64,000 bases of DNA from Frigoriflavimonas asaccharolytica (GCF_013294015.1 NZ_JABSNO010000010.1:1-64000), one strand, 5' to 3'; positions 7,258 through 16,343 are shown, numbered from the stretch's first letter. Program-made: numbers and translations. The notes: generated by a model from the sequence alone, not told the origin.

Positions 7258-8142
7258 TTATTTTTTAATAAACTTAATAGGCTGAATTTTTTCTCCATTC
7301 ATTGTTGGATTTAAAAGATACATTCCGGCCGGAAGCGTTTGAACGTTTACTCTTACATCTGTTACATTTTTCAAAATATTTTCTTTTTTTACTATTTTTC
7401 CAGAAGCATCGTAAATATCAAGCGACAAACTATTAAATTTTGAATTAATATCTAAAAGTAAATAATCTTCTACAGGATTCTGTTTCAACGAAATATCGCT
7501 ACCAAATGTTGCGTTTAGATTAGAAGTTTTTAACAATGCACCGTTTGCAACGATGATTTGCCAAGAAGCAATTGTGCTTGGTTCTCCTGTACCATAATCG
7601 TATAAAATTAATCTCCAATCACCATCTAATTGTTTGCCTTGTAAAAAAGCTGCTAAAGTACCAGGATTATGAGTTGGATAGGGTGCATTTCCATAAGTGG
7701 GAGCATAATTTCCAGAAGGAATCGCGACTGTAGGTCCTGCTCCAGCTGCATCAATTAATGTAGTATTTGCAGAATTGAACCCTAAAATATTTGCCGCAAC
7801 AAAATCTGAAGAGTCACCACAAGAAGTTACCAAAGTGGCACCTATTCTACGGATCAATGTAATTGCTTGTCCTTCAGGACTGATGAGGTCTAAAGTTACG
7901 TCTCCAAGCCAACTCGAAGTTAACGCAACATTGACAGTAATTTTAGAAGCATCAGAAATTGTACCAGTAACCGGTATTGTAATTGCTGACATTTGAACAC
8001 CAGGTTGAACATTATAACCACATCCACCAATTCTGGTTTCTGCTATCGCATCAGTTGTAGCTGTAGTGTTTTGAAACGTTTGTGCGTTTGTAAATCCGAA
8101 TGCTAGTGAGAAGCAAAAGACGAAAAAGTTGAGAGTTTTCAT
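7258..8142 (-). CDS. Secreted protein with P-domain (proprotein convertase type) and T9SS sorting domain
   Basis: This 294-residue protein starts at ATG 8142 (MKTLNFF); the longer frame upstream lacks a signal peptide at its start and spans the promoter. The signal peptide ends about FTNAQ. Residues about 45-205 form a P/Homo B domain, with strands around SSWLGDVTLDLISPEG and LDGDWRLILYDYGTGEPSTI. P-domains usually accompany secreted proteases, but no protease domain is present. The last 80 residues (NPVEDYLLLD to the Lys-rich end PIKFIKK) are a type A T9SS C-terminal domain, so the product is exported across the outer membrane. Two 17-bp repeats lie just upstream of its promoter. Confidence 0.88.
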   Translation of the reverse strand: MKTLNFFVFCFSLAFGFTNAQTFQNTTATTDAIAETRIGGCGYNVQPGVQMSAITIPVTGTISDASKITVNVALTSSWLGDVTLDLISPEGQAITLIRRIGATLVTSCGDSSDFVAANILGFNSANTTLIDAAGAGPTVAIPSGNYAPTYGNAPYPTHNPGTLAAFLQGKQLDGDWRLILYDYGTGEPSTIASWQIIVANGALLKTSNLNATFGSDISLKQNPVEDYLLLDINSKFNSLSLDIYDASGKIVKKENILKNVTDVRVNVQTLPAGMYLLNPTMNGEKIQPIKFIKK

Positions 8143-8171
8143 AATTATATATTTATTGGTTTTTAATACCA

Positions 8172-8179
8172 CAAATATA
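8172..8179 (-). promoter_or_regulatory. -7 element of the P-domain gene
   Basis: On the minus strand this reads TATATTTG, a perfect TAnnTTTG box, giving a short leader before ATG 8142. No -33 TTG is present at the right spacing; instead the conserved 17-bp motif copy at 8200-8216 lies 20 bp upstream, as expected for an activator-dependent promoter. Confidence 0.55.
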
Positions 8180-8199
8180 TAATGAGAATGCACTTAGAA

Positions 8200-8239
8200 A
8201 TACAGGAAAAACACCCTTAAACATACAGGAAAAACACCC
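8200..8239 (-). repeat. Tandem 17-bp motif upstream of the T9SS cargo gene
   Basis: The exact sequence ATACAGGAAAAACACCC occurs at 8200-8216 and again at 8223-8239 (23 bp apart, about two helical turns). A third exact copy lies at 36691-36707, upstream of a 41-residue gene. In each case the gene is on the minus strand to the left, so motif and gene have the same relative orientation. This suggests a shared activator site; the binding protein is unknown. Confidence 0.55.
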
Positions 8240-8249
8240 TAAAATAAAA

Positions 8250-8273
8250 AAAGATTGCAAAATTGCAATCTTT
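8250..8273 (-). terminator. Terminator of the ATP synthase operon
   Basis: AAAGATTGCAA (8250-8260) and TTGCAATCTTT (8263-8273) form a stem followed on the minus strand by a T-rich tract. It lies 22 bp past the atpG stop, closing the operon. Confidence 0.7.
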
Positions 8274-8295
8274 TATAATATTTGAATAATAAATT

Positions 8296-9156
8296 TTAAG
8301 AATCTTTCAACGCTTCCGCACCACCTACTATTTCTAGAATTTCTCCTGTAATGGCGGCTTGTCTAGCTTTGTTATAGAAAATAACCAAGTCATTTTTCAA
8401 ATCTTGTGCATTATCTGTTGCTTTGTGCATTGCCGTCATTCTAGCTCCATGTTCAGAAGCTACACTATCAATTACAGCTTTATAAATCTGTGTTTTAATG
8501 GCTTTTGGAATAAGATTGTCTAAAATTTCCTTACTACTTGGTTCAAAAATATAATCTGTATTTGCACCGCTAGTTTTTTCTGGAAGAGAAATAGGCAAAA
8601 CTTGTTCTTTCTGTACTTCCTGCGTCGCTGCGTTTACAAACTTATTATAAAAAACAAAAACTTGATCATAAGCTCCTTCTCTATAATCCATCATTATCTT
8701 TTCAGAAATATTGGACACTGCATTGAAGCTCATATTATCATAAATATCACTTTCGTTGCCAGAAATAGTTCTAGTTTTTCTTAAAACGTCGAAACCCTTT
8801 TTACCAATACTTAAAATTTCAATATTTCTATCTGCACCAGCTGCAATATCATTATTAACAAACTTGATAACTGAAGAATTAAATGCGCCAGCCAAACCTC
8901 TATTTGAAGTAATAACAACGTACAAAACTTTCTTCACCTCCCTTGCAACAGTATAAGTTGCCACTTCTTCTAGATTGGCTCCACTGCTTACATTTTCTAT
9001 CAATTCTGTCAATTTTTCAGAATATGGACGAAGCATTGTAATAGCATCGGTCGCTTTTTTTAATTTTGCAGCAGAAACCATCTTCATTGCACTGGTAATC
9101 TGCATTGTAGAACTAATAGAAGTTATTCTTCCGCGTATTTCTTTTAGGTTTGCCAT
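8296..9156 (-). CDS. atpG: F-type ATP synthase subunit gamma
   Basis: The 286-residue gamma subunit is the central rotor shaft that couples c-ring rotation to the alpha3-beta3 head. It begins MANLKEIRGRITSISSTMQI with the family's N-terminal coiled coil (ITSAMKMVSAAKL) and ends with the matching C-terminal helix around ATDNAQDLKNDLVIFYNKAR and QAAITGEILEIVGGAEAL. It is the last gene of the minus-strand operon, 67 bp downstream of atpA and before a terminator at 8250-8273. Subunits beta and epsilon (atpD, atpC) are not in this window, as is usual in Bacteroidetes, where they form a separate locus. Confidence 0.97.
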   Translation of the reverse strand: MANLKEIRGRITSISSTMQITSAMKMVSAAKLKKATDAITMLRPYSEKLTELIENVSSGANLEEVATYTVAREVKKVLYVVITSNRGLAGAFNSSVIKFVNNDIAAGADRNIEILSIGKKGFDVLRKTRTISGNESDIYDNMSFNAVSNISEKIMMDYREGAYDQVFVFYNKFVNAATQEVQKEQVLPISLPEKTSGANTDYIFEPSSKEILDNLIPKAIKTQIYKAVIDSVASEHGARMTAMHKATDNAQDLKNDLVIFYNKARQAAITGEILEIVGGAEALKDS

Positions 9157-9223
9157 TATTTTAAATCGTTATTGATAACTGATGATTGATAGATGATTGA
9201 TTATTAAATCTTTTTAGATAAAA

Positions 9224-10804
9224 TTAATGTGCGTATTTTGAAGACAAATCTTTTGCCGCTTCTTTCAACACATCGGTTATTTCTTTATCTATTTTTCCAG
9301 ATTTGATGGCTGCCATCGTTTCTGGATGCTTAGATTTTAGGAAACCTACGAAATCTTTCATAAATCCTTTTACATCACCAACAGGAACATCTCTTAAAAG
9401 ATTTTCTGTACCTACAAAAACCATTGCTACTTGTTCTTCAACAGGTAAAGGTGAATTTACTGGCTGCTTCAGAATTTCTACGTTTTTCTCTCCTTTTGTA
9501 ATGATAGAAAGTGTACTTGCATCTAAATCAGATCCAAATTTCGCAAAAGCTTCTAGTTCTTTATATTGTGCTTGATCTAATTTTAAAGTACCAGATACTT
9601 TTTTCATAGATTTAATTTGTGCATTTCCACCAACACGAGATACAGAAATACCTACGTTAATTGCCGGACGAACACCTGAATTAAATAAATCTGTCTCCAA
9701 AAATATCTGACCATCTGTAATAGAAATTACGTTGGTTGGGATATATGCAGATACATCTCCTGCTTGCGTTTCAATAATCGGAAGTGCAGTAAGAGATCCA
9801 CCACCTTTTACCATTGGTTTCAAAGATGCCGGAAGATCATTCATTTGAGAAGCAATTGTATCATCATTAATGATTTTTGCAGCTCTTTCTAAAAGTCTGG
9901 AGTGTAAGTAAAATACATCTCCTGGATAAGCTTCACGACCTGGTGGTCTTCTTAATAGCAAAGATAATTCTCTATAAGCAACAGCTTGTTTAGATAAATC
10001 GTCATAAATAATTAATGCTGGTCTACCAGTATCACGGAAAAACTCACCAATTGTAGCACCTGCCATTGGAGCATATACTTGCATTGGCGTAGGATCAGAA
10101 GCATTTGCAGCAACTACAACAGTATAAGCCATTGCTCCTTTATCTTCTAACGTTTTTACAATTTGAGCAACGGTAGATCCTTTTTGCCCAATTGCAACAT
10201 ATATACAATATACAGGTTGTCCTGCATCGTAAAATTCTTTTTGATTTAGAATTGTATCAATAGCAACAACTGTTTTACCAGTTTGACGGTCACCAATGAT
10301 TAATTCTCTTTGTCCTCTTCCAACAGGAATCATGGAATCTATCGCCACAATACCAGTTTGAAGTGGTTCTGTAACTGGCTGACGAAAAATAACTCCTGGA
10401 GCTTTTCTTTCCAAAGGCAATTCGTAAGTTTCACCTTGTATTGGACCTTTTCCATCGATAGGATTTCCTAAAGTATCTACAACTCTACCTAGCATTCCTT
10501 CTCCAACATTGATGGAAGAAATTCTACGAGTTCTGTTTACGATATCTCCTTCTTTTACAAATTTTGAATTTCCAAGAAGTGCAACACCAACATTATCTTC
10601 TTCAAGATTCAGTACGATACCTTCTACTCCACCTGCAAATTTTACCAATTCTCCGTATTGTACGTTTTCTAAACCATAAACACGAGCAATACCATCTCCA
10701 ACTTGAAGTACTGTTCCTACTTCTTCTACGTTAGATTGGGTATCAAAATTAGCTAATTGCTGTTTTAATATTGCGGATACTTCCGCTGGATTTATTTCTG
10801 CCAT
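9224..10804 (-). CDS. atpA: F-type ATP synthase subunit alpha
   Basis: This 526-residue subunit is the non-catalytic nucleotide-binding part of the F1 head. Walker [10 protein letters not shown] lies at about residues 172-180, followed by the family segments [20 protein letters not shown] and [14 protein letters not shown]. The arginine in [11 protein letters not shown] is the alpha-subunit arginine finger contributed to the catalytic beta site. Length and order match a complete gene. It lies 38 bp downstream of atpH and 67 bp upstream of atpG. Confidence 0.98.
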   Translation of the reverse strand: MAEINPAEVSAILKQQLANFDTQSNVEEVGTVLQVGDGIARVYGLENVQYGELVKFAGGVEGIVLNLEEDNVGVALLGNSKFVKEGDIVNRTRRISSINVGEGMLGRVVDTLGNPIDGKGPIQGETYELPLERKAPGVIFRQPVTEPLQTGIVAIDSMIPVGRGQRELIIGDRQTGKTVVAIDTILNQKEFYDAGQPVYCIYVAIGQKGSTVAQIVKTLEDKGAMAYTVVVAANASDPTPMQVYAPMAGATIGEFFRDTGRPALIIYDDLSKQAVAYRELSLLLRRPPGREAYPGDVFYLHSRLLERAAKIINDDTIASQMNDLPASLKPMVKGGGSLTALPIIETQAGDVSAYIPTNVISITDGQIFLETDLFNSGVRPAINVGISVSRVGGNAQIKSMKKVSGTLKLDQAQYKELEAFAKFGSDLDASTLSIITKGEKNVEILKQPVNSPLPVEEQVAMVFVGTENLLRDVPVGDVKGFMKDFVGFLKSKHPETMAAIKSGKIDKEITDVLKEAAKDLSSKYAH

Positions 10805-10842
10805 TTTCTGGTTGTTTTTTATATAATTAATTCAACTTAAAA

Positions 10843-11382
10843 TTAATTAAGATGAAAATTCTTTCTTACGTTAGTCAATTTTGTTTTGATAGATGCATCT
10901 ACTTGCTGATCACCAACTCTGATGATGTAACCACCTAAAATCTCTGGATTAATAATAGTTTTCAAATCAAACTTATTATTCAAATTTACCAAGCTTGTTG
11001 CTTTAAAAATCTGCTCAATCGTTTGATAAGAAAGTTCTGTAGCAGTAGTCAAAGTAATTCTTTGCACACCTTGCATATCTTCTACTCTATTGATGTATTG
11101 TTGAGCAATACCTTGCAAATGCTTTTCTCTACCTTGGCGAATGACCAATGTGATTAAATTTTGTGCAGTAGGTGACAAACTTTTAAATATTTCCTTCGCT
11201 GTTGCAATTTTCTGACGACCATCTATAAATGGTGTCGCAAAAAATCGATTCAATTCGTCAGATTTTTGCATAATGTTTACCACATCCTTCATTTCTGAAA
11301 GCATGGTCGCAGTAGAATTAGATTCCTGTGTGAAATCTAATAATCCTTGCGCGTATCTTTTAGCAACTTTAGTTATTAGCAT
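10843..11382 (-). CDS. atpH: F-type ATP synthase subunit delta
   Basis: This 179-residue peripheral-stalk subunit joins the b dimer to the top of the F1 head. It begins MLITKVAKRYAQGLLDF, the usual N-terminal helix (KVAKRYAxALL), and ends in a small beta domain around INPEILGGYIIRVGDQQVDA with the typical tail SIKTKLTNVRKNFH. Its start codon overlaps the atpF stop by one base (TAATG), so translation is probably coupled, fitting the fixed stoichiometry of b and delta in the stalk. Confidence 0.95.
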   Translation of the reverse strand: MLITKVAKRYAQGLLDFTQESNSTATMLSEMKDVVNIMQKSDELNRFFATPFIDGRQKIATAKEIFKSLSPTAQNLITLVIRQGREKHLQGIAQQYINRVEDMQGVQRITLTTATELSYQTIEQIFKATSLVNLNNKFDLKTIINPEILGGYIIRVGDQQVDASIKTKLTNVRKNFHLN

Positions 11383-11882
11383 TAGTTGAAATTAGTGTTG
11401 TTCAATAAATTTTGTACCAAAGCATTTTGCGCCTCAGAAGAATTTAATTTATCTCTTAATATAGCTTCTGCAATATTCACAGACAAATCTCCCATTTGTT
11501 TTTTGATGTCTGCCATTGCAGCTACCTTTTCAGATTGGATAGATTGTCTTGCTTGTTCTATCATTTTGCTACCTTCATCTTGCGCTGCAGTTTTTGCTTC
11601 AGCAACAATTTGATCTTTTATTTCTCTAGCTTCTTTCAAGATACTATCTCTTTCTGCTTTCGCTTCGCGGATAATGTGTTGATTTTCTGCTTGCAAGCTT
11701 TCCATTTCTTTTCTAGCTAATTGTGCTTGATTCAAAGCATCTTGTATAGACACTTCTCTTTCATTCACAGAATCCAAAATTGGCTTCCATGCAAATTTCT
11801 TCAATACTAATATTAGTACGATGAATATAACTAATTGGATAAAAAATAATCCTGATGAAAACTGACTGATTAACTCTCCCAT
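11382..11882 (-). CDS. atpF: F-type ATP synthase subunit b
   Basis: This 166-residue protein has one N-terminal membrane helix (about residues 8-28, GLFFIQLVIFIVLILVLKKF) followed by a long charged coiled coil rich in Ala, Glu, Lys and Gln. It is the peripheral-stalk b subunit that anchors the F1 head to the a subunit. The conserved segment FAWKPILDSVNER follows the membrane helix. It overlaps atpH by one base. Upstream, the atpE gene is followed by a hairpin with a T tract, so atpF and later genes may be expressed at a lower level than atpE. Confidence 0.95.
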   Translation of the reverse strand: MGELISQFSSGLFFIQLVIFIVLILVLKKFAWKPILDSVNEREVSIQDALNQAQLARKEMESLQAENQHIIREAKAERDSILKEAREIKDQIVAEAKTAAQDEGSKMIEQARQSIQSEKVAAMADIKKQMGDLSVNIAEAILRDKLNSSEAQNALVQNLLNNTNFN

Positions 11883-11923
11883 AAAATATAATTTATGTAA
11901 TAATTGTAATTTTTAAATTAAAT

Positions 11924-11969
11924 AAAAAAATATTGACCAAAAACCAACCGTTTCCGGTCAATATTTTTT
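11924..11969 (-). terminator. Intra-operon terminator-like hairpin between atpE and atpF
   Basis: TATTGACC (11931-11938), extended by an A run from 11924, pairs with GGTCAATATTTTTT (11956-11969). On the minus strand this is a stem of up to 14 bp ending in seven T residues, directly after the atpE stop. Partial termination here would raise atpE mRNA relative to downstream genes, matching the need for many c subunits per complex. The structure is seen; the role is inference. Confidence 0.6.
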
Positions 11970-11982
11970 GTTTGAAAACTTA

Positions 11983-12183
11983 CTAGTTTACTGCAAACAA
12001 AGCAGCAAAAGCAACTCCTTCTACAAGAGCTGCAGCAATAAGCATTGCTGTTTGTAGTTTACCAGCTTGTTCTGGTTGTCTAGCCATACCTTCCAAAGCA
12101 GCTGCACCGATTTTTCCGATACCGATACCTGTTCCGATAACTACTAAACCTGCACCGATAATTTTTGGCATTGAATCATTCAT
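11983..12183 (-). CDS. atpE: F-type ATP synthase subunit c
   Basis: This 66-residue hairpin protein is the ion-translocating ring subunit. Helix 1 carries the glycine-rich stretch TGIGIGKIGAAALEG, the polar loop is ARQPE (residues 34-38), and helix 2 contains the ion-carrying Glu55 in ALVEGVAFAALFAV. It is short for the family (E. coli 79), with a trimmed N-terminus. No Na+-type ligand set (Gln in helix 1 with Glu-Ser/Thr in helix 2) is evident, so protons are the likely ion. It is 108 bp downstream of atpB and followed by a terminator-like hairpin. Confidence 0.95.
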   Translation of the reverse strand: MNDSMPKIIGAGLVVIGTGIGIGKIGAAALEGMARQPEQAGKLQTAMLIAAALVEGVAFAALFAVN

Positions 12184-12291
12184 AATATATAATTTAAAAA
12201 ATTAGTTTTGTTTTATTTAATAATTGATAAAGAATTCTTGATAATTAATATCAAACTTCTTCAAAAATTTTTTTTTCTTCTTTCTTGTTAA

Positions 12292-13395
12292 TTAATGAGC
12301 CTCTTCATGTTTGTGCTCTTCATTAGCCATACCGAAATAAACCGCGGTAAGCATTGTAAAAATATACGCTTGAAGAAATGCAACCAAAACTTCCAACAAA
12401 TATATCACAAACGTAAGGAATGGAAAAGCAACACCTGCGATGATATTTTGGAAATAATAAATTAAAGCGATCAAACTCATTACTACAATATGACCTGCAG
12501 ACATGTTTGCAAAAAGACGTATCAACAATGCAAAAGGTTTGATGAAAACTCCCAATATTTCAATAGGCATCATTACTATTTTCATTAAAACTGGAACTCC
12601 AGGCATCCAAAAAATATGTTTCCAATAATTTCCGTTTGCAGAAAACTGCGTAATAACAAAAGTAACTAAAGCTAGAGATACAGTAATTGCGATGTTACCC
12701 GTTACATTTATCCCAAATGGCATTAATCCAAAAATATTTAAAAACAGAATAAAGAAAAATACAGTTAAAAGATAACTCATGTACTTCTTATATTTCGGTC
12801 CGATATTAGGAATTGCGATATCGTCTCTTACGAACAATACTACAGGTTCCAAATATTTTGCAATTCCAGTAGGTACAGAAGATTTTTTATAACTTCTAGC
12901 CATAGAGCCAAACATCCACAACATCAATAAGGCTGTGATGATAATCATTAAAACTCCTTTGGTGATAGAAAAATCTAAAACTTTGTTGGTTACATGACCA
13001 TCTTTGTCATAAGCAATTTCTCCTGCTTCATTAGTTTTTACAATTTTTTCGTGCACCAAAGTATAGTATGCACCTTTACTTTCTTTAGGATGTCCACCTT
13101 CATGCAAATCCGAACTCATCATGGTATGCACTCCATTTGCTTCATCGTAAAAAATTACGGGAAGTGGAAAACCCCAATGATGACCATCTTTGGTTTTTAA
13201 AATATTGAAACTGTGAGAATCTAGTAAGTGATGCTTGATGTACTCCTGATTTTCTTCTTTTATTTGTTCTTGTTCAGAAAGTCCTTCTGTAGCAACAGCT
13301 TCTTTTGTTTCTTTAGAAGAAACAACTTCATGCTGCGCATTATACGAAGTGAAAAAGGACAAAAAACCTATTAAAAGTACTAATCTTTTTAGCAT
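12292..13395 (-). CDS. atpB: F-type ATP synthase subunit a with N-terminal extension
   Basis: This 367-residue membrane stator subunit has a signal peptide (to about SYNAQ) and a polar extension of some 110 residues with a His-rich segment (DLHEGGHPKE) before the first family membrane helix at about residues 145-165. This extension is common in Bacteroidetes a subunits. The essential arginine lies in ALLIRLFANMSAGHIV, facing the c-ring Glu. About five membrane helices end in the His-rich tail EEHKHEEAH. It is the second gene of the operon, 63 bp after the membrane protein at 13459. Confidence 0.95.
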   Translation of the reverse strand: MLKRLVLLIGFLSFFTSYNAQHEVVSSKETKEAVATEGLSEQEQIKEENQEYIKHHLLDSHSFNILKTKDGHHWGFPLPVIFYDEANGVHTMMSSDLHEGGHPKESKGAYYTLVHEKIVKTNEAGEIAYDKDGHVTNKVLDFSITKGVLMIIITALLMLWMFGSMARSYKKSSVPTGIAKYLEPVVLFVRDDIAIPNIGPKYKKYMSYLLTVFFFILFLNIFGLMPFGINVTGNIAITVSLALVTFVITQFSANGNYWKHIFWMPGVPVLMKIVMMPIEILGVFIKPFALLIRLFANMSAGHIVVMSLIALIYYFQNIIAGVAFPFLTFVIYLLEVLVAFLQAYIFTMLTAVYFGMANEEHKHEEAH

Positions 13396-13458
13396 GGATG
13401 TATCTTATTTTTGGTTGTGCAAAAGTAGTTTAAAAATTTCAATTTCCCAAAAATAGAA

Positions 13459-13830
13459 TCACTGATTTTTTTCATCTTTTATGAGTTGAATAGCAAATAG
13501 CGTTTCTAACAATAAACTTAGTAAATATGGCAATACAAAGTGTATTTTATAATACGGTACAATAGACAATTGAAATTTTTGCATTATCAAAAACATAATC
13601 ATTAATTTAAAAAGTAACAATCCCATAAAAACGAAACCAGTATAACCCGGAAAAACCTTCTTAAATATGATGAGATTTCCTATTACAAATATAAAAATGA
13701 AACTTAAAAACAGATAATATTTAAAAAAAAGTTCTGCAAAATCATTCACCCATAATTTCCAGACTCCAAAGTGCAGTATGACAAGCAAAATATAAAGTAC
13801 TATATATAAGGTTGTTTTTTTTAATTTCAT
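13459..13830 (-). CDS. Four-helix membrane protein at the atpI position (DUF6168-like)
   Basis: This 123-residue protein has four predicted membrane helices (about 7-27, 36-56, 64-84 and 97-115) and a short charged tail LIKDEKNQ. It opens the ATP synthase operon, where AtpI/AtpZ-type assembly factors usually sit, but its sequence lacks the AtpI signature. In Flavobacteriia a protein of this kind often precedes atpB; I recall it as DUF6168. A role in c-ring assembly or in Mg2+/Ca2+ supply is possible from context only. On the minus strand a TATCTTTG -7 box lies at 13854-13861, so the operon probably starts here. Confidence 0.75.
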   Translation of the reverse strand: MKLKKTTLYIVLYILLVILHFGVWKLWVNDFAELFFKYYLFLSFIFIFVIGNLIIFKKVFPGYTGFVFMGLLLFKLMIMFLIMQKFQLSIVPYYKIHFVLPYLLSLLLETLFAIQLIKDEKNQ

Positions 13831-13947
13831 TAATTTTAAATTTCAATATTTTGCAAAGATAGAATATCAGCTCAAATTATATAATTCTAATGATCAAAAT
13901 ATTTGAAGTTGTATTTTTTTTTGTAATTTACTTTTTTAATTTATTTA

Positions 13948-15183
13948 ATGATTACATCTATCAAAAAATGGTTCAGTATTAATGCTGAAAAAATAACCAA
14001 AAGCATCGCTTTTTATCCTGCAATAATTGCAATCGCATTCTTGATCCTTTCTTATGCAATGTTATATTTAGATTTTTCAGATTTTGGAAAAAAAATAAAA
14101 TCAAATACAGATTGGATTGCTATCGCAGATGCAAATACAGCAAGATCTATTATTTCTACCATAGCTGGCGCTATTATTTCTCTCACAGTTTTTAGTTTCT
14201 CTATGGTGATGATTGTGCTCAACCAAGCTGCATCTCATATGAGCAACCGGGTTTTGAATAGCATGATTGCTAATAGATTCCAGCAAATAATACTTGGGTT
14301 TTATATTGGTACAATTGTATATTCTCTATTTTTATTAACGACTATAAAAGATACCTCGAACGGAATTTACATTCCTGTTTTAAGCATCTACCTTCTCATT
14401 TTACTTACGGTTATTGATATTTTTCTCTTTATTTATTTTTTAAATTATGTAACTCAAACAGTGAAATACGAGACCGTAATCAATCGTGTTTGGAAAAAGA
14501 CAAAAGAAAATTTGGTAAAAGAATGCACAATTGATCAATCAATTTCAAAATTTTGGTCAAATAAAAATTCAGTTTCATTAAAAACAGAAAGATCAGATTA
14601 TTTTCAAGATTTCCAAATTGCGAGCTTAATTAAAATTGCCAAAAAACATAATTTTCATTTTGAATTTTTGCAGGAAAAAGGTTACTTTTTTCTCAATGGA
14701 ATGGATTATCTAACAATATTTGGCACTTCCGAAATTGATAAAGATTTGAAAAAAGAAATAGTTGATTCCATTAATTTCTATAGCGGACAACCTATTGAAA
14801 AAAACTCGAAATTTGGATTCACTCAACTTACAGAAGTTGCTTTGAAAGCCCTAAGTCCGGGAATAAACGATCCTGCAACGGCGATAATATCTTTGAATGC
14901 GCTATCAGATTTATTAGGATATAAATTAGATAATTTTTGCAAAACTCATTTCTATGATGAAGATGATATAACGAGAATTTATCTTCCAGATTCAAATTTT
15001 TCTGACATGTTTACAATCTGTGTGCATCCAATTTGGCACTACGGCAAAGAAGATTTGCAGATTCAAAATGCAATGTTAAATTGTACGAAAAATTTATTAT
15101 TAATTTCAAAAAATCAGGAATCAACAAATTGTTTACAGAATTTTCTTACATTAATAGAAAAAGATATTAAAAAAAATAATTAG
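13948..15183 (+). CDS. DUF2254 family membrane protein
   Basis: This 411-residue protein has four membrane helices in the first 180 residues (about 20-42, 70-92, 112-135 and 142-165) and a soluble C-terminal domain containing the family motif ALSPGINDPATAIISLNAL. The middle segment SIISTIAGAIISLTVFSFSM is also typical. DUF2254 is widespread, with no settled function; weak ideas in the literature concern ion transport or envelope stress. It is divergent from the ATP synthase operon and ends 58 bp before the convergent gene at 15241, with a stem-loop between. Confidence 0.88.
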   Translation: MITSIKKWFSINAEKITKSIAFYPAIIAIAFLILSYAMLYLDFSDFGKKIKSNTDWIAIADANTARSIISTIAGAIISLTVFSFSMVMIVLNQAASHMSNRVLNSMIANRFQQIILGFYIGTIVYSLFLLTTIKDTSNGIYIPVLSIYLLILLTVIDIFLFIYFLNYVTQTVKYETVINRVWKKTKENLVKECTIDQSISKFWSNKNSVSLKTERSDYFQDFQIASLIKIAKKHNFHFEFLQEKGYFFLNGMDYLTIFGTSEIDKDLKKEIVDSINFYSGQPIEKNSKFGFTQLTEVALKALSPGINDPATAIISLNALSDLLGYKLDNFCKTHFYDEDDITRIYLPDSNFSDMFTICVHPIWHYGKEDLQIQNAMLNCTKNLLLISKNQESTNCLQNFLTLIEKDIKKNN

Positions 15184-15193
15184 CTGCAAAAAA

Positions 15194-15213
15194 AAACCGC
15201 AAATCTGCGGTTT
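15194..15213 (-). terminator. Terminator for the coiled-coil genes
   Basis: AAACCGCA (15194-15201) and TGCGGTTT (15206-15213) form an 8-bp stem with an AATC loop. The flanking A run becomes a T tract on the minus strand, so it ends the transcript of 15241-15708. It may also slow the DUF2254 transcript. Confidence 0.7.
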
Positions 15214-15240
15214 AAATTGTATCAAAAACTAAAATAGGTT

Positions 15241-15708
15241 TTAATCTACAGCTTCATCTTGAACTGGGTTTTGATTTGTACTTTTTTCCTCATCAAACTC
15301 TATATGATGATCTAATTTTTCAATTTTGGCTTCCATTTTCTCTATATCTCTTTGGATGTCTTCTATTTTTCTATTGCTTTTTATCAACTTTTCGTTTGCA
15401 TTTTGTGCATTCTTCAACTTCTTTGCTGCTTTTTTCGCACTTCTTGCTGCATCTTTGGGATTTTCAGAATTAGAAAATTTATCATTAGAATTTCCAACAT
15501 CGGTATTATAAGTTTCTATATCTGCCGAATATTTAGCATTGTCATTTTGCTCTTTTTTAAGATCAATTTTTAGATTATTCAGTTTGGTGTTTAATTTCAA
15601 AACCTCTTTGTGAGCTTTCAAATCTTCCATTGTTTTTTGCGCATTCGCAGTAGAAAAAACAGCTGTGGTAGATATTAAAATAAAAGAGAATACAATTTTT
15701 CTAATCAT
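15241..15708 (-). CDS. Exported coiled-coil protein
   Basis: This 155-residue protein has a cleavable signal peptide (residues 1-23, ending FSTANAQ), then a long charged coiled coil: helix 1 about 25-75, an Asn/Ser-rich hinge around DVGNSNDKFSNSE, an Ala/Lys segment (DAARSAKKAAKKLKNAQ) and helix 2 with ESIDRL-like heptads around IEDIQRDIEKMEAKIEKL. No enzymatic motif is present. It shares order and spacing of all segments with the lipoprotein at 15781, 72 bp upstream in transcription order, so the two arose by tandem duplication. A periplasmic structural or scaffold role is a guess. Confidence 0.8.
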   Translation of the reverse strand: MIRKIVFSFILISTTAVFSTANAQKTMEDLKAHKEVLKLNTKLNNLKIDLKKEQNDNAKYSADIETYNTDVGNSNDKFSNSENPKDAARSAKKAAKKLKNAQNANEKLIKSNRKIEDIQRDIEKMEAKIEKLDHHIEFDEEKSTNQNPVQDEAVD

Positions 15709-15780
15709 TTTGTTTGTTTGAATTTATAAAAATTTATAAAACAAATTTACGGAAATAATTGAAAATAATTTCACTAACGC

Positions 15781-16224
15781 TTAAGATTTTTCTTCTGCTA
15801 TATTAGGATCTACAAACTCTATTTTTCTTTCAAGATTATCTATATCACGTTGCACATCATCAATTTTATTTTGAAGTTTCTCTATCTTTTTGTTGCTATC
15901 AGATAGTTTTCCATTTGCTTTTTCTGCATTTTTAAAAGCTTTTGCGGCATCGCTTGCGCTATTTGCAATATCTTTTGGACTAGAATCTGGGGAAAAAGTT
16001 GACGTTTGATTATTTGCTTTTTCATTTAATTTTTCTGCATCAGCTTGCAACTCTATTTGGTTCTGCTTCTCCTTTTCGAGTTCAATTTTCAGGTCGTTTA
16101 ATTTTTTGTTTTCTTTTAAAACTTCTTGTCTGGCTTCAAGCTTTTGCAATTCTGGTGATTTTGATCCGCAAGAAATTAAAAAGATGGATAGAAATAAAAC
16201 TGCGGTAATAGTAAATTTGTTCAT
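15781..16224 (-). CDS. Coiled-coil lipoprotein, paralogue of 15241-15708
   Basis: This 147-residue protein has a lipobox LISCGS with Cys19, so it should be lipid-anchored to the inner or outer membrane. The mature part is nearly all coiled coil: LEARQEVLKENKKLNDLKIE, a hinge around NQTSTFSPDSSPKD, an Ala-rich segment, then IDDVQRDIDNLERKIEF. This architecture and several segments match the neighbour at 15241, which instead has an ordinary signal peptide, so one copy is tethered and the other soluble. The two may pair as a heteromer (inference). No known family could be named. Confidence 0.82.
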   Translation of the reverse strand: MNKFTITAVLFLSIFLISCGSKSPELQKLEARQEVLKENKKLNDLKIELEKEKQNQIELQADAEKLNEKANNQTSTFSPDSSPKDIANSASDAAKAFKNAEKANGKLSDSNKKIEKLQNKIDDVQRDIDNLERKIEFVDPNIAEEKS

Positions 16225-16343
16225 ATAAAGTTATTAAATTTTAATTGTAATTATGTAACATAAAAATATCATACCAATCTAAACTTTTCAATTTAATCGT
16301 ACATTTGCAAACGATTTATTTTATTAGAAATCCACCAATATTT

